Source of the DNA: Planctomycetota bacterium
GTDB lineage: Bacteria; Planctomycetota; Planctomycetia; Pirellulales; Lacipirellulaceae
Direction: 5' to 3'
NCBI GenBank assembly: GCA_029781135.1
Contig: JAKOXH010000001.1
Location: 46,325-110,324, forward strand
DNA length: 64,000 nt
Position numbers and translations under genes: made by a program. Of this stretch, positions 42,886 to 50,488 are shown piece after piece. Numbering within the stretch: position 1 is the first letter of the stretch; the number at the start of each line of letters is the position of its first letter. The notes below the pieces were generated by a model. It searched no databases. It was not told the origin of the DNA and saw nothing but the letters and a program-made list of their open reading frames with translations.

Positions 42886-43075
42886 CGTAGGAAATAAATC
42901 CTCATCCCCAGTCGCCGCACTGAAGTGTTTTTAGGTAAGGCATTCGAGCCAGCGGGAGGGCTTGCTCGAAGAGATTGCTAGCATGATCGCGGCGCCGGCA
43001 ATCGCCTGTATTATTTATTGACTATTGTTGGATGATCCACGCCAGGCGACAACACGCACGACTGGCGGCAATTCG

Positions 43076-43540
43076 TCATGCTCCTTCCCGCTCGCGCGGT
43101 TTCGCTTTCGGGTCGGGGGGCAGGTTGTACACCGTTTCCGGGAAATGGTCCACCAGATAATGCACAATGCCGCTCACCGCCAGCATCCCTTTTGGATGCT
43201 GCTGGCGATCAATAATTGGTAAATGGCGGTAGCCCCCTTCGGACATCTTGCGGATTGCCTCGCCCACGGTCGCGGAATCGGCAATTGTGACCGGGTCGGT
43301 CGACATCACCTCGCGCACGGGGGTCGAAAAATCAGCACCGCTCGCCATGAGCTTGAGCGCATCGCGTTCCGTGAACACCCCGACCAGCTTCGGGCCATCG
43401 CAGATCAGCACGGCACCGTTGCGCTGCGCACGCATGATCTGCATGACGTTACCGACGGTATCGTCGGCGGTCATGGCCAACGGTGGCTCGGGGTAAGCGG
43501 AAGCGACCCCTTCGCTTTCAAGGCTGAGATGAAAATCCAC
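43076..43540 (-). CDS. CBS-domain pair protein
   Basis: 154-residue protein made of two CBS motifs (TVGNVMQIMRAQRNGAVLICDGPKLVGVFTERDALKLM and TVGEAIRKMSEGGYRHLPIIDRQQHPKGMLAVSGIVHYLVDHFPE) with no attached effector domain. It resembles the CBS part of the gene at 39123. Together they bracket korA-korB on the same strand, consistent with nucleotide sensing tied to that enzyme, though this is inference. Confidence 0.87.
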   Translation of the reverse strand: MDFHLSLESEGVASAYPEPPLAMTADDTVGNVMQIMRAQRNGAVLICDGPKLVGVFTERDALKLMASGADFSTPVREVMSTDPVTIADSATVGEAIRKMSEGGYRHLPIIDRQQHPKGMLAVSGIVHYLVDHFPETVYNLPPDPKAKPREREGA

Positions 43541-43723
43541 GGCGATTCTTCTTCAACGGGCCGCTGCCAGAGCGGCCGAGTGCACATCATGCGCGAGAAC
43601 ACATTGGGCGGGATGCACTACCAAAACGCCCTCCGGTCGGCGTCATTCCCGTAACTCTACCATGCGAAGCGGTTCCGTTGAACCGCAGAAACGTCGGAAA
43701 TTAGCTGAATTATTACGACAAAA

Positions 43724-43742
43724 CCCCCGGCAAAGCCGGGGG
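43724..43742. repeat. CCCCCGGC-3-GCCGGGGG hairpin, second copy
   Basis: Perfect 8-bp stem with loop AAA, preceded by AAAA and followed by CT, in the gap upstream of the CBS gene and just after the 43763 gene. Same hairpin as 13279-13297. On the minus strand it is followed by TTTTGTC, so it could also terminate the 43763 gene. Confidence 0.7.
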
Positions 43743-43762
43743 CTGACAGTGCGAACGCCTCG

Positions 43763-44719
43763 TCAGGGGCCGGAGGGTTTCTCGTAGAACTTGGTGAGGT
43801 CGAGGCCACCGCGCTGCTCTTCTTCTAGGATTTTCAGCCGCATTTCCAGTTGTTCCATGCGGCGAGCCAATTGCGGCAGCAGGTGCTGTTCTTTTTCGGC
43901 GGCGTGGACCCGGGGAGCCGCAGGGTAGCCAAGCTGTCGGTTGAGTGAGGAAAACAGGTAGAGCGGGTCTTTCTTGCGGTTCGCCAGGGCGATACGGCCT
44001 TCGCGTTCGCCGAAGAGGACGATAGCAGGGGCCGCCGGGGGCGAGGACGCCCCGGCTCGCGCCTCGTTGATCGCTTCATCAGCGAGCCGGGGCGTCCCCG
44101 CCCCCGGCCCCCCCGCCCCCACTTCCTCTGCCTCCGCCGCTCGCCCGCCAGTCGCACGCCGCCAATAGTATTCGCTATGCACATAGATCACGTCCGCAAT
44201 ATCCACCATCCCGATCTGCCGGCGCAGCTTGCGAATCCACTCGCACCATTTGCCCGCGAACGCCGGGTCGGCGGCCATCGCCTCGAGGCCCCGGTCGTAG
44301 CCCAAGCGGTTGCGGCAGAGCACTTCGAATTGATACAGGAACAGCCCTTGGTGCGTGGGTTCGTTGGCACGATATTCAGCTTCACGCCGCAGAATCTCTA
44401 ACCCAATCCGTAGGTCGAACCGCAGCCGCTCGTTTTCCGATTCCTGAACGATGTACGCCTGGAACGGCGTGAAGTAATGAGGCAGCAGGCCCATCGCGGG
44501 GCCGAGCACGCCTTCATGCCGCAATTCCCCCAGCAGAAAGTCGATCGCCAGCGGCAGCTTGGTCGTGGCGAGCACTTCCTCGCGGACGGTGGACAACACC
44601 TCTTGGGCCGGAATGTTCTCCACGAGCCGTTCGGCGAGCGCGCGAAAGAAGTGCGCCTGCTCGATATATTCCTCGCGCCCCAGAGGCGCAAGCGGCGATT
44701 CGATTTCATGATTGCCCAT
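43763..44719 (-). CDS. Unrecognised protein with an in-frame REP doublet
   Basis: About 318 residues, mostly alpha-helical and charged (LVENIPAQEVLSTVREEVLATTKLPLAIDFLLGELRHEGVLGPAMGLLPHYFTPFQAYIVQESENERLRFDLRIGLEILRREAEYRANEPTHQGLFLYQFEVLCRNRLGYDRGLEAM), ending in a coiled-coil (RMEQLEMRLKILEEEQRG). I do not recognise the family. ATG 44719 has GAGG at about -10; ATG 44752 is an alternative. Residues of about 205-228 come from a REP doublet (44036-44106), splitting two otherwise compact parts. Confidence 0.75.
   Translation of the reverse strand: MGNHEIESPLAPLGREEYIEQAHFFRALAERLVENIPAQEVLSTVREEVLATTKLPLAIDFLLGELRHEGVLGPAMGLLPHYFTPFQAYIVQESENERLRFDLRIGLEILRREAEYRANEPTHQGLFLYQFEVLCRNRLGYDRGLEAMAADPAFAGKWCEWIRKLRRQIGMVDIADVIYVHSEYYWRRATGGRAAEAEEVGAGGPGAGTPRLADEAINEARAGASSPPAAPAIVLFGEREGRIALANRKKDPLYLFSSLNRQLGYPAAPRVHAAEKEQHLLPQLARRMEQLEMRLKILEEEQRGGLDLTKFYEKPSGP
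44036..44106. repeat. REPIN-like doublet of the GCGAGCC unit inside the 43763 gene
   Basis: 44036-44060 is the reverse-complement unit with one mismatch; 44082-44106 is an exact forward unit; the spacer is 21 bases. Here the GCGAGC ends face inward, opposite to the putA copy. Read in frame in the gene as GPGAGTPRLADEAI...ARAGASSPP, a different frame from that in mtnA and putA. Confidence 0.88.
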
Positions 44720-44850
44720 CGTACGCCTCGACAGTCGCTCCAGGCGGCTCATACCCTCCGGCCCGTCGCCCCGTCATCGCCTCCCGCCTGCCGCCCGTAT
44801 TGCGTATCATAGATTTAGAAGCCGCTGCGGCCTAGTTCCGACCCATCGCC

Positions 44851-45013
44851 GGCAGGGCCAATCAGTTTTTTATTAGGATAGAGAAGTTGTCGCAGGGTGG
44901 CATGGCCTCGGAGGTACTCCGACGTGGCCATGTATCTCCAGCGATTCCATGCTCACGCTGCGCGAGAGCATGCCACCCTTCGGGCTCCATGTGAAAAACT
45001 GATCTGCCCTGCC
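44851..45013. repeat. 163-bp element containing a GGGTGGCATG core, in the ribBA leader
   Basis: The outer arms GGCAGGGCCAATCAGTTTTT (44851-44870) and its near reverse complement (44994-45013) surround an 84-bp core with ends GGGTGGCATGG and GCATGCCACCC (44895-44978). Inner segments GCCTCGGAGGTACTCCGACG are shared with the element at 55154-55237. The rest of 44720-45049 shows no gene or recognisable FMN riboswitch. Confidence 0.75.
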
Positions 45014-45049
45014 ATCGCCGGGTCTTTTTCTTATCCCATAGGCACTTCC

Positions 45050-46267
45050 GTGAACAAGAATTTTTCCACCATCGAGGATGCCGTGGCGGCGATCCGCCAG
45101 GGCCGAATCATCGTCGTCGTCGATGCCGAGGATCGCGAAAATGAAGGCGACTTCGTTTGTGCGGCGGAAATGGCGACGGCGGAGAGTGTGAATTTCATGA
45201 TTCGGATGGGCCGCGGGCAATTGTGCATGCCGATTCTGCCCGAGACGAGCCAGCGGCTCAACCTGCATCCGATGGTCGAAGCCAACACGGCGCCGCTTGG
45301 CACCAATTATACCGTGCCCGTCGATCACCGCACGACACGGACGGGCATCACTGCGTCGGAACGAGCCCGCACGATCCAGGCAATCTGCGACCCGACGAGC
45401 CGACCGAGCGATTTCACCCGCCCGGGGCACCTGTTCCCGCTGGTCGCGAAGGAAGGCGGCGTGTTACGCCGCGCGGGACACACCGAGGCGGCCGTTGATC
45501 TGGCACGGCTGGCCGGCTTGTTGCCGGCCGGTGTGCTGTGCGAAATCCTCAATGAGACGGGCGACCGGGCGAATCGCGAACAACTGCACGAAGTGGCCCG
45601 CGCTCACAACTTGCCCATCATTTCGATCGAACAACTCATTGCTTACCGTCGCGTGCGCGAGAAGCTCGTGTTCCGTATTGCCGAGGCGGCACTGCCGACC
45701 AAATACGGGGCCGGCACCATCATCGCATACGGCGTGAAGTACGAAACGCAGAATCCGCTCGTCTTCGTGCTCGGCGACACTTCGAAAGTCGATGCGCCGC
45801 TGGTCCGACTGCATTCCTCGTGCTTCACGGGTGATTTGCTCGAATCGCTGCGCTGCGATTGTGGCGACCAGTTGCACCTCGCGCTCGACATGATCCAAAG
45901 CGAGGGCGCCGGCGTCCTGGTCTACCTGCCGCAAGAAGGGCGCGGCATCGGCATCGTGGAAAAGATCAAAGCGTACGCGCTGCAGGATCAGGGCCTCGAC
46001 ACGGTGGAAGCCAATCTCGCCCTCGGCTACAAGGCCGATCCGCGCGATTACGGCGTGGGAATCCAGCTTTTGAAAGATCTCAATCTGCGGAAAGTGCGGC
46101 TGCTCACGAACAACCCCAAGAAGACCGACGCGTTCATCTACGGCGGTTTCGATTTGGAAGTCGTCGATCAAGTTCCGATCGTCGGCCCCATTCACGAGCA
46201 CAACAGCACCTATCTCGCCACCAAGCGCGAAAAGATGGGGCACCACCTCCCCCACATCGAAACCTAA
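45050..46267 (+). CDS. ribBA: Bifunctional 3,4-dihydroxy-2-butanone-4-phosphate synthase / GTP cyclohydrolase II
   Basis: 405-residue riboflavin synthesis enzyme making both precursors of the pathway. RibB half: VVVDAEDRENEGDFVCAAEMATAE, RTTRTGITASERARTI, HTEAAVDLARLAGLLPAGVLCEI. RibA half: zinc ligands in CFTGDLLESLRCDCGDQL, LPQEGRGIGIVEKIKAYALQD and LLTNNPKKT. The GTG start at 45050 (MNKNFSTIEDAVAAI) is chosen because upstream codons come from the repeat and no ATG lies nearby. The RAYT gene follows 37 bp later. Confidence 0.94.
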   Translation: MNKNFSTIEDAVAAIRQGRIIVVVDAEDRENEGDFVCAAEMATAESVNFMIRMGRGQLCMPILPETSQRLNLHPMVEANTAPLGTNYTVPVDHRTTRTGITASERARTIQAICDPTSRPSDFTRPGHLFPLVAKEGGVLRRAGHTEAAVDLARLAGLLPAGVLCEILNETGDRANREQLHEVARAHNLPIISIEQLIAYRRVREKLVFRIAEAALPTKYGAGTIIAYGVKYETQNPLVFVLGDTSKVDAPLVRLHSSCFTGDLLESLRCDCGDQLHLALDMIQSEGAGVLVYLPQEGRGIGIVEKIKAYALQDQGLDTVEANLALGYKADPRDYGVGIQLLKDLNLRKVRLLTNNPKKTDAFIYGGFDLEVVDQVPIVGPIHEHNSTYLATKREKMGHHLPHIET

Positions 46268-46273
46268 TCCGCA

Positions 46274-46298
46274 GCGAGCCGGGGCATCCCCGCCCCCG
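46274..46298. repeat. REP unit 6 bp upstream of the RAYT start codon
   Basis: A single 25-bp GCGAGCC unit with one mismatch (A for G after GGGGC). It lies between the ribBA stop and the RAYT ATG at 46305 and includes the hairpin CGGGG-3-CCCCG. Its closeness to the start codon could affect translation. Confidence 0.9.
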
Positions 46299-46304
46299 CC
46301 AAAA

Positions 46305-46877
46305 ATGCCTCAATTACTTCCACGCCAACAATTCGTCTCCGGCCACACCCCCTGGCACATCACCTTCGGCACCTACGGCACCCGCTTACACGGCTCCACC
46401 GCCCCCACGGTCGATAAATCACACAACGAACTCGGCCAGCCGTTCCTGCCGCAAAACCAACTTCGCGTCGATTGCGAGCGGGAACGCATGAAGTTCCCCC
46501 CGCGCTATCTTTCAAATGAACAGCGTGCGTTCATCGAAACGGAGATCACCGCAATCTGCGACCGCGGCGGCTGGCAGTACCGAACGTGTGCCGCGGAAAG
46601 CGATCACGTGCATGTGCTGTGCGACGTTCTCCGCGAGATTCACGGCGAAAAAGTGCGACGCTTGATCAAGCGTTGGCTCGGCCAAGCGCTCAGTGAGAAA
46701 TGGCCACTGCCCACTGGCGCCACGTGGTGGGCCGAAGAAGGCTCGAACATCGCCATCCACGACGAGCACTACCTCAACAACTGCTTCGCCTACATCTTCC
46801 GCCAACGCACCACACCCCCGCGAGCCGGGGCGTCCCCGCCCCCGGTTTCCCCGCCCCCGACGCATGACGGCATCTAA
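46305..46877 (+). CDS. REP-associated tyrosine transposase (RAYT, Y1 HUH family)
   Basis: 190-residue single-strand DNA transposase of the IS200-like TnpA_REP group. Visible: WHITFGTYGTRLHG near the N-terminus, the HUH pair His101/His103 in ESDHVHVLCD, LIKRWLGQALSEKW, and candidate nucleophile tyrosines Tyr156/Tyr163 in EHYLNNCFAYIFRQ. RAYTs act on REP sequences. This gene is flanked by the GCGAGCC units at 46274-46298 and 46820-46937; the downstream unit encodes its own tail (residues of about 172-180, RAGASPPP). No ribosome-binding site is visible. Confidence 0.88.
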   Translation: MPQLLPRQQFVSGHTPWHITFGTYGTRLHGSTAPTVDKSHNELGQPFLPQNQLRVDCERERMKFPPRYLSNEQRAFIETEITAICDRGGWQYRTCAAESDHVHVLCDVLREIHGEKVRRLIKRWLGQALSEKWPLPTGATWWAEEGSNIAIHDEHYLNNCFAYIFRQRTTPPRAGASPPPVSPPPTHDGI

Positions 46878-46937
46878 TCAATCAACTCGTTATTTGACGC
46901 AACGGTTCCGCTCGGGGCCGGGGACGGCCCGGCTCGC
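46820..46937. repeat. REP units at the 3-prime end of and after the RAYT gene
   Basis: 46820-46844 is an exact 25-bp unit inside the RAYT coding end. 46913-46937 is the inverted unit with two mismatches (CGGGGCC, ACGGCCC), the same variant type as in mtnA. The pair is spaced by 68 bases. A further CCCCGCCCCCGACG fragment lies at 46850-46863. Confidence 0.87.
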
Positions 46938-46955
46938 TCACGAGCTGTGCAAAGT

Positions 46956-48806
46956 TCAATGAGACTTCCTCGCTGTCGTCCAGATGATCCAATCGCCGTC
47001 GTCGGCGGTGCTCGTTGGACTGCATGGCCGGACGTCCTTTTCCGTTGGTCGGCCACCGTCGTCGTCGTGGTCAGGGCCAACGCTGTAAACGAGCGGACGA
47101 TCGTCGACGATCTTGTATTTCAACGGTTTGCCCGTAATTCGGTCGACCGGCGTCTCGGGCAACCATTGTGGCGAAAGGTCGGCCAGTGATGACGGCCATT
47201 GGTGATGCTGGCGATGGTACAGCTCGAGGGCGAGGCCGATGAACAAGCCATCTCGCTCACCATCGGACAGGGCGATGCGATTCCGCAGCGCATCTAATCC
47301 GGGAAACAACAATTCCAATAGCCAGAAATGGATTCTGCCTGTTGGTCCTTGTTGCAGGGCACGTACTTCACTTTCGAACGGGGCGTTCTTATCCTGAAGC
47401 CACAAGGGCTTTTCCATCTCCGCTTGAGCGCGCCCCATCAACTTCTCATAAGCGTCCGCCATTTCTTTGCGTGAAGCGACGACGATGTTCGCGGCCGGCA
47501 GGGTCAGAAGCGCTAACGTCGTATTGGAAAAAGCCGAGTTAGCTGGCGGGGAATCGCCGCCAAGCGACTCAATCATCTGGAAGACATTAACGTGATCGGC
47601 AACGCGGAAGGCGAGGTGCCCATCGCCAGCGCCATTGTCGGTATAGATTCGCTGCATGATGTCGTAGAAGAACATCCGTTCTCCTTCGAACCCGCGTTGC
47701 CAATCGACTCGTGACGATGCGAAGGCATGGGCCACCCGCTGAAGTTGGTCACCAGCCCACAAATTTGGGTAGTCCGCCAATACGTCACGCACGACATTGC
47801 GGGCCTTCGCCTGAATGGCTTCGCTCGTCAACAGGCTGATGAAAAAGGGAGTTTCCTGAGAATGTCGACTTACGCCGAGCATGGCCATCACGTTGGTATA
47901 TGCCGTCGCACCGTCTCCCCCAGCGGCGGCACGCAAAGCGTCGGCCCGTAACGTCCGCCCGGCACTTCGCAATTGCCCGAGCGGCAGCATTACCGAAATC
48001 AGACTGTCTTGCAGCGGCGAGTCGTTGTCTGGCGTTGCTTGTTGGTTCGGTACTTGACGACCAAAAAGTTTTTGGTCGGTCCCCGAAAAGCCAGCTTCCG
48101 CGGTTACCGCGACAAAGCCGAGAGTCGGTCCCATGGCGGCAGCGCGCAGCTTGGCAATGGCCTCGGCGTGATCGTTAAGAAACTTCTCTTGGCTGGGCCA
48201 GTCGACATCGCCCGGTTTCGCCTCCGATGCCAAAAATCTTGCCGCGGAAGTATCACCTTCACTTTGATCGAAACCGAGGGCTAATAGTGCTTCACGGTAG
48301 GCTGGCCACGCCCGTTCGCCTGCCGGAACGGCTTGGGCGACCTTGTTGATTTCGGCCAAATAATTGACGCGGATCTGCGGGCGGTCAAACGACATCCAGA
48401 TTCCGGTGACGACGTAAAGTGCCGCCAACATCAGCAGGGCCATCCAGCCATAATGCCAAACGTGCCATATGATGGGGCGATTCCGTCGCTTCGCGCGGCG
48501 GATAAGTTGGGCCGCCGCTTTGAGATCACCGAACGTCCCTAGCAACTCCTGCGGCGACCGGCCGGCCTCCAGACCGTCCTGGAAGTGCGCCACCAATTCA
48601 TTGGCGACTGCGAGTTTTTCATCGCGCCACAGTCGAGAGCGGCCTACAACCTCGACGACGGCATTCGCAAGCTCTACGGGGAGTTCGGCTAGAGCGATTT
48701 GTTGGCGCCAATCGAGACCAGCATCGAAGCGACCGCGCAAAACGTTGCTCAGGCGTGTGTACCACAATCGCCGCCACAGCGATGGGGAGTAGCTCGCCGC
48801 GTTCAT
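46956..48806 (-). CDS. PadR-linked membrane protein with HAAS-like N-terminus
   Basis: 616-residue protein. After a short N-terminus (MNAASYSPSLWRRLWYTRLSNVLRGR), residues of about 30-110 resemble the helical HAAS-type prefix (VELANAVVEVVGRSRLWRDEKLAVANELVAHFQDGLEAGRSPQELLGTFGDLKAAAQLI) found next to PadR regulators. One transmembrane helix follows (IWHVWHYGWMALLMLAALYVVTGIWM), then a long extracytoplasmic region ending in a Pro/Asp-rich part (YSVGPDHDDDGGRP). Function unknown. Its ATG overlaps the PadR stop (ATGA). Confidence 0.75.
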   Translation of the reverse strand: MNAASYSPSLWRRLWYTRLSNVLRGRFDAGLDWRQQIALAELPVELANAVVEVVGRSRLWRDEKLAVANELVAHFQDGLEAGRSPQELLGTFGDLKAAAQLIRRAKRRNRPIIWHVWHYGWMALLMLAALYVVTGIWMSFDRPQIRVNYLAEINKVAQAVPAGERAWPAYREALLALGFDQSEGDTSAARFLASEAKPGDVDWPSQEKFLNDHAEAIAKLRAAAMGPTLGFVAVTAEAGFSGTDQKLFGRQVPNQQATPDNDSPLQDSLISVMLPLGQLRSAGRTLRADALRAAAGGDGATAYTNVMAMLGVSRHSQETPFFISLLTSEAIQAKARNVVRDVLADYPNLWAGDQLQRVAHAFASSRVDWQRGFEGERMFFYDIMQRIYTDNGAGDGHLAFRVADHVNVFQMIESLGGDSPPANSAFSNTTLALLTLPAANIVVASRKEMADAYEKLMGRAQAEMEKPLWLQDKNAPFESEVRALQQGPTGRIHFWLLELLFPGLDALRNRIALSDGERDGLFIGLALELYHRQHHQWPSSLADLSPQWLPETPVDRITGKPLKYKIVDDRPLVYSVGPDHDDDGGRPTEKDVRPCSPTSTADDGDWIIWTTARKSH

Positions 48807-49153
48807 CGCGCACCTCCCGCCGCAGGTTGGCCGGCGAGACCGAGTGAACGAAACGCTTCCCACAGGGACTGCCATTGCTTAGTATCGTCGGCAAGTTTAC
48901 GTCGGCCGCGCGGCGTAAGCCGATAAAATCGGCGTGGTCGCGCGCCCGTTTCATCGACCCGCGAAGTAACTAGTCCCTTGGCCTCGAGATTGTAGAGTAA
49001 CGGATAGAGCGTCGATTGGCCGACGCCCAGCACGCCGTTCGATTGTCGCGCTAACGCCTCGACCAATTCATAGCCGTACTTTTCGCCACCGGCGAGCACC
49101 TGCATAACGGCCGTGGGGGCCGCGCCCCGCATCAATTCGCGTTCGAGTTTCAT
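48803..49153 (-). CDS. PadR-family transcriptional regulator
   Basis: 116-residue winged-helix repressor (MKLERELMRGAAPTAVMQVLAGGEKYGYELVEAL...GQSTLYPLLYNLEAKGLVTSRVDETGARPRRFYRLTPRGRRKL). Start 49153 is chosen over upstream frames because MKLERELMRG is the family N-terminus. It is translationally coupled to the membrane protein at 46956. A palindrome overlapping its promoter (49191-49211) is the likely operator, so it should repress its own operon until a ligand binds. Confidence 0.92.
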   Translation of the reverse strand: MKLERELMRGAAPTAVMQVLAGGEKYGYELVEALARQSNGVLGVGQSTLYPLLYNLEAKGLVTSRVDETGARPRRFYRLTPRGRRKLADDTKQWQSLWEAFRSLGLAGQPAAGGAR

Positions 49154-49190
49154 CTGCTTCGCCCTTTCATCACGTGCTGCTCTGCATCGC

Positions 49191-49236
49191 ATACTATGCA
49201 CTACATAGTATAGGCGCGATCGCCCATGTAAGTCAA
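49191..49236 (-). promoter_or_regulatory. PadR operon promoter with palindromic operator
   Basis: On the minus strand, TTGACT (49236-49231), an 18-base spacer and TATACT (49212-49207). The perfect palindrome ATACTATG-5-CATAGTAT (49191-49211) overlaps the -10 and the start point. This fits autorepression by the PadR protein. Confidence 0.75.
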
Positions 49237-49363
49237 GCCTGTTGGATCGAGGATCGCGGACCGGCGATGCGGATAAACGAAATGGGGAGCTCTGGTTCGA
49301 ATGACCAGTGCTCGCGAAAGGAATGCTGAGCAAACGTCACGCCCGCAAACGCGCTGCGTGAAA

Positions 49364-49427
49364 TAAAAAAGCCGCGATAGGAACGGTTCGCCTGGTGGGC
49401 GCCGTCCGATCGCGGCTCGCATTTATG
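49364..49427 (-). terminator. Rho-independent terminator after the small lipoprotein gene
   Basis: On the minus strand AGCCGCGAT ... ATCGCGGCT forms a 9-bp stem enclosing an inner GC-rich hairpin (GGCGCCCACCAGGCG region), followed by TTTTTT. It lies about 30 bp after the lipoprotein stop at 49457. Confidence 0.8.
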
Positions 49428-49456
49428 ATCAAACTGCCCGACCGCGGGCAGATTGG

Positions 49457-49612
49457 TTACTTCTTTTCTGCTGGGGGGGCAGCTGGGGCAGCGGCTGGCG
49501 CGGCTGGCTTTGCTTCTGGGGCAGCCGTCTTGGCGGCTGGCTTCTTCGTCTCACCGCAGCCGATGACGGCCACGGCCGACACCAACAGCACGATTGCGAA
49601 CAACTTCTTCAT
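49457..49612 (-). CDS. Small Ala/Pro/Lys-rich lipoprotein
   Basis: 51-residue protein. Signal peptide MKKLFAIVLLVSAVAVIGCG with the lipobox Cys; the mature part is a short charged anchor (ETKKPAAKT) followed by repeats of Ala-Pro (APEAKPAAPAAAPAAPPAEKK). AGGAG lies about 10 bases before the ATG at 49612, choosing this start over longer frames. It is probably an envelope lipoprotein of high expression, given its strong SD and terminator. Function unknown. Confidence 0.78.
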   Translation of the reverse strand: MKKLFAIVLLVSAVAVIGCGETKKPAAKTAAPEAKPAAPAAAPAAPPAEKK

Positions 49613-49858
49613 TGCCTTAGTCTCCTGATCTAAATGAAACAATTCACTTCCCGCAGTCGGGGGTGGTCTCTCCAATATCACGTCGCGCTGTCGCAGCGCC
49701 TAGTGGCCAGATTATGGGGTTCTTGGCCACTAATTCAAGTGTTCCTTCGTTCAAACGCCGGAAATCTTGACTGCGCAAGGCGATGAGTTTAGCAGCTCCC
49801 TCCCGAAGATAAATGCAAAATCGAAAAAAATGGGGAAAACTGTTGACGCACCGCAAAG

Positions 49859-50488
49859 TCATTTCCCCAACAAATCCTCGGCGGCCGCGGCAATTTCGGC
49901 CGCCGTGTATTGCTTTTTGGCCGAAGGATTTATGCCGAATGTCTGCCTGAGCTTTCCCGAGCGGTCGTAGAGTTGGTAAAACGGCACCGCACCGGTGGTG
50001 ATTTCAAATGCCTCCATCGTTTTTGGACTACCGCCGAATTGGCTGATCAGATTCGTGGCATTACCTGCTTGTTTCGATGTGAGAAACTTCGCGACTTGAT
50101 CGACATCGTTAGGATCGTCGCAACTTACAGTGACAACGACGAGGCCGCGGTCGGCCAATCGCTTCCCTAACTCCAGCGTATGCGGCAACTGCTCGACACA
50201 CGGCAGGCACCATGTGGCCCAAAAATCGACCAGGACGACTTTGCCCTTGAACTTGGCGATCGTTGCATCAAACGCCGGCCGATCGACCGGCGTGAGCGTT
50301 ACGGCTGAGGCGGCATCTTGAATCTGTCCCGCCGCCGAATCACGCTGGGCTTCTTCAACCACTTGCGGTTTCTTCGGTGCTTCATCGCGCCCCGATTTTC
50401 CGCCACACCCAACAATCACTGGAAGCGCATAGACCACGCCAACAATCACTACTCCGCGAACAACGGCTCGCGACCACGCACTATTCAT
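49859..50488 (-). CDS. TlpA/ResA-like thioredoxin-fold lipoprotein
   Basis: 209-residue envelope disulfide reductase. Signal peptide with lipobox (VVYALPVIVGCGG), then a thioredoxin fold with active site WCLPC in VVLVDFWATWCLPCVEQLPHTLELG and cis-Pro in GAVPFYQLYD. Start 50488 overlaps the stop of the upstream gene by 8 bp, so the two are coupled. The role (cytochrome maturation or general reduction) cannot be settled. Confidence 0.9.
   Translation of the reverse strand: MNSAWSRAVVRGVVIVGVVYALPVIVGCGGKSGRDEAPKKPQVVEEAQRDSAAGQIQDAASAVTLTPVDRPAFDATIAKFKGKVVLVDFWATWCLPCVEQLPHTLELGKRLADRGLVVVTVSCDDPNDVDQVAKFLTSKQAGNATNLISQFGGSPKTMEAFEITTGAVPFYQLYDRSGKLRQTFGINPSAKKQYTAAEIAAAAEDLLGK

Noticed and set aside
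11654..44106. GRGRPGS / GAGTPRLA peptides as a conserved protein domain or linker motif
   Set aside because: The DNA unit is conserved while the reading frame and peptide differ between genes, so the DNA element is the conserved object.
44851..45049. FMN riboswitch upstream of ribBA
   Set aside because: The region is explained by an inverted-repeat element shared with 55114-55237; no FMN aptamer consensus was recognised.
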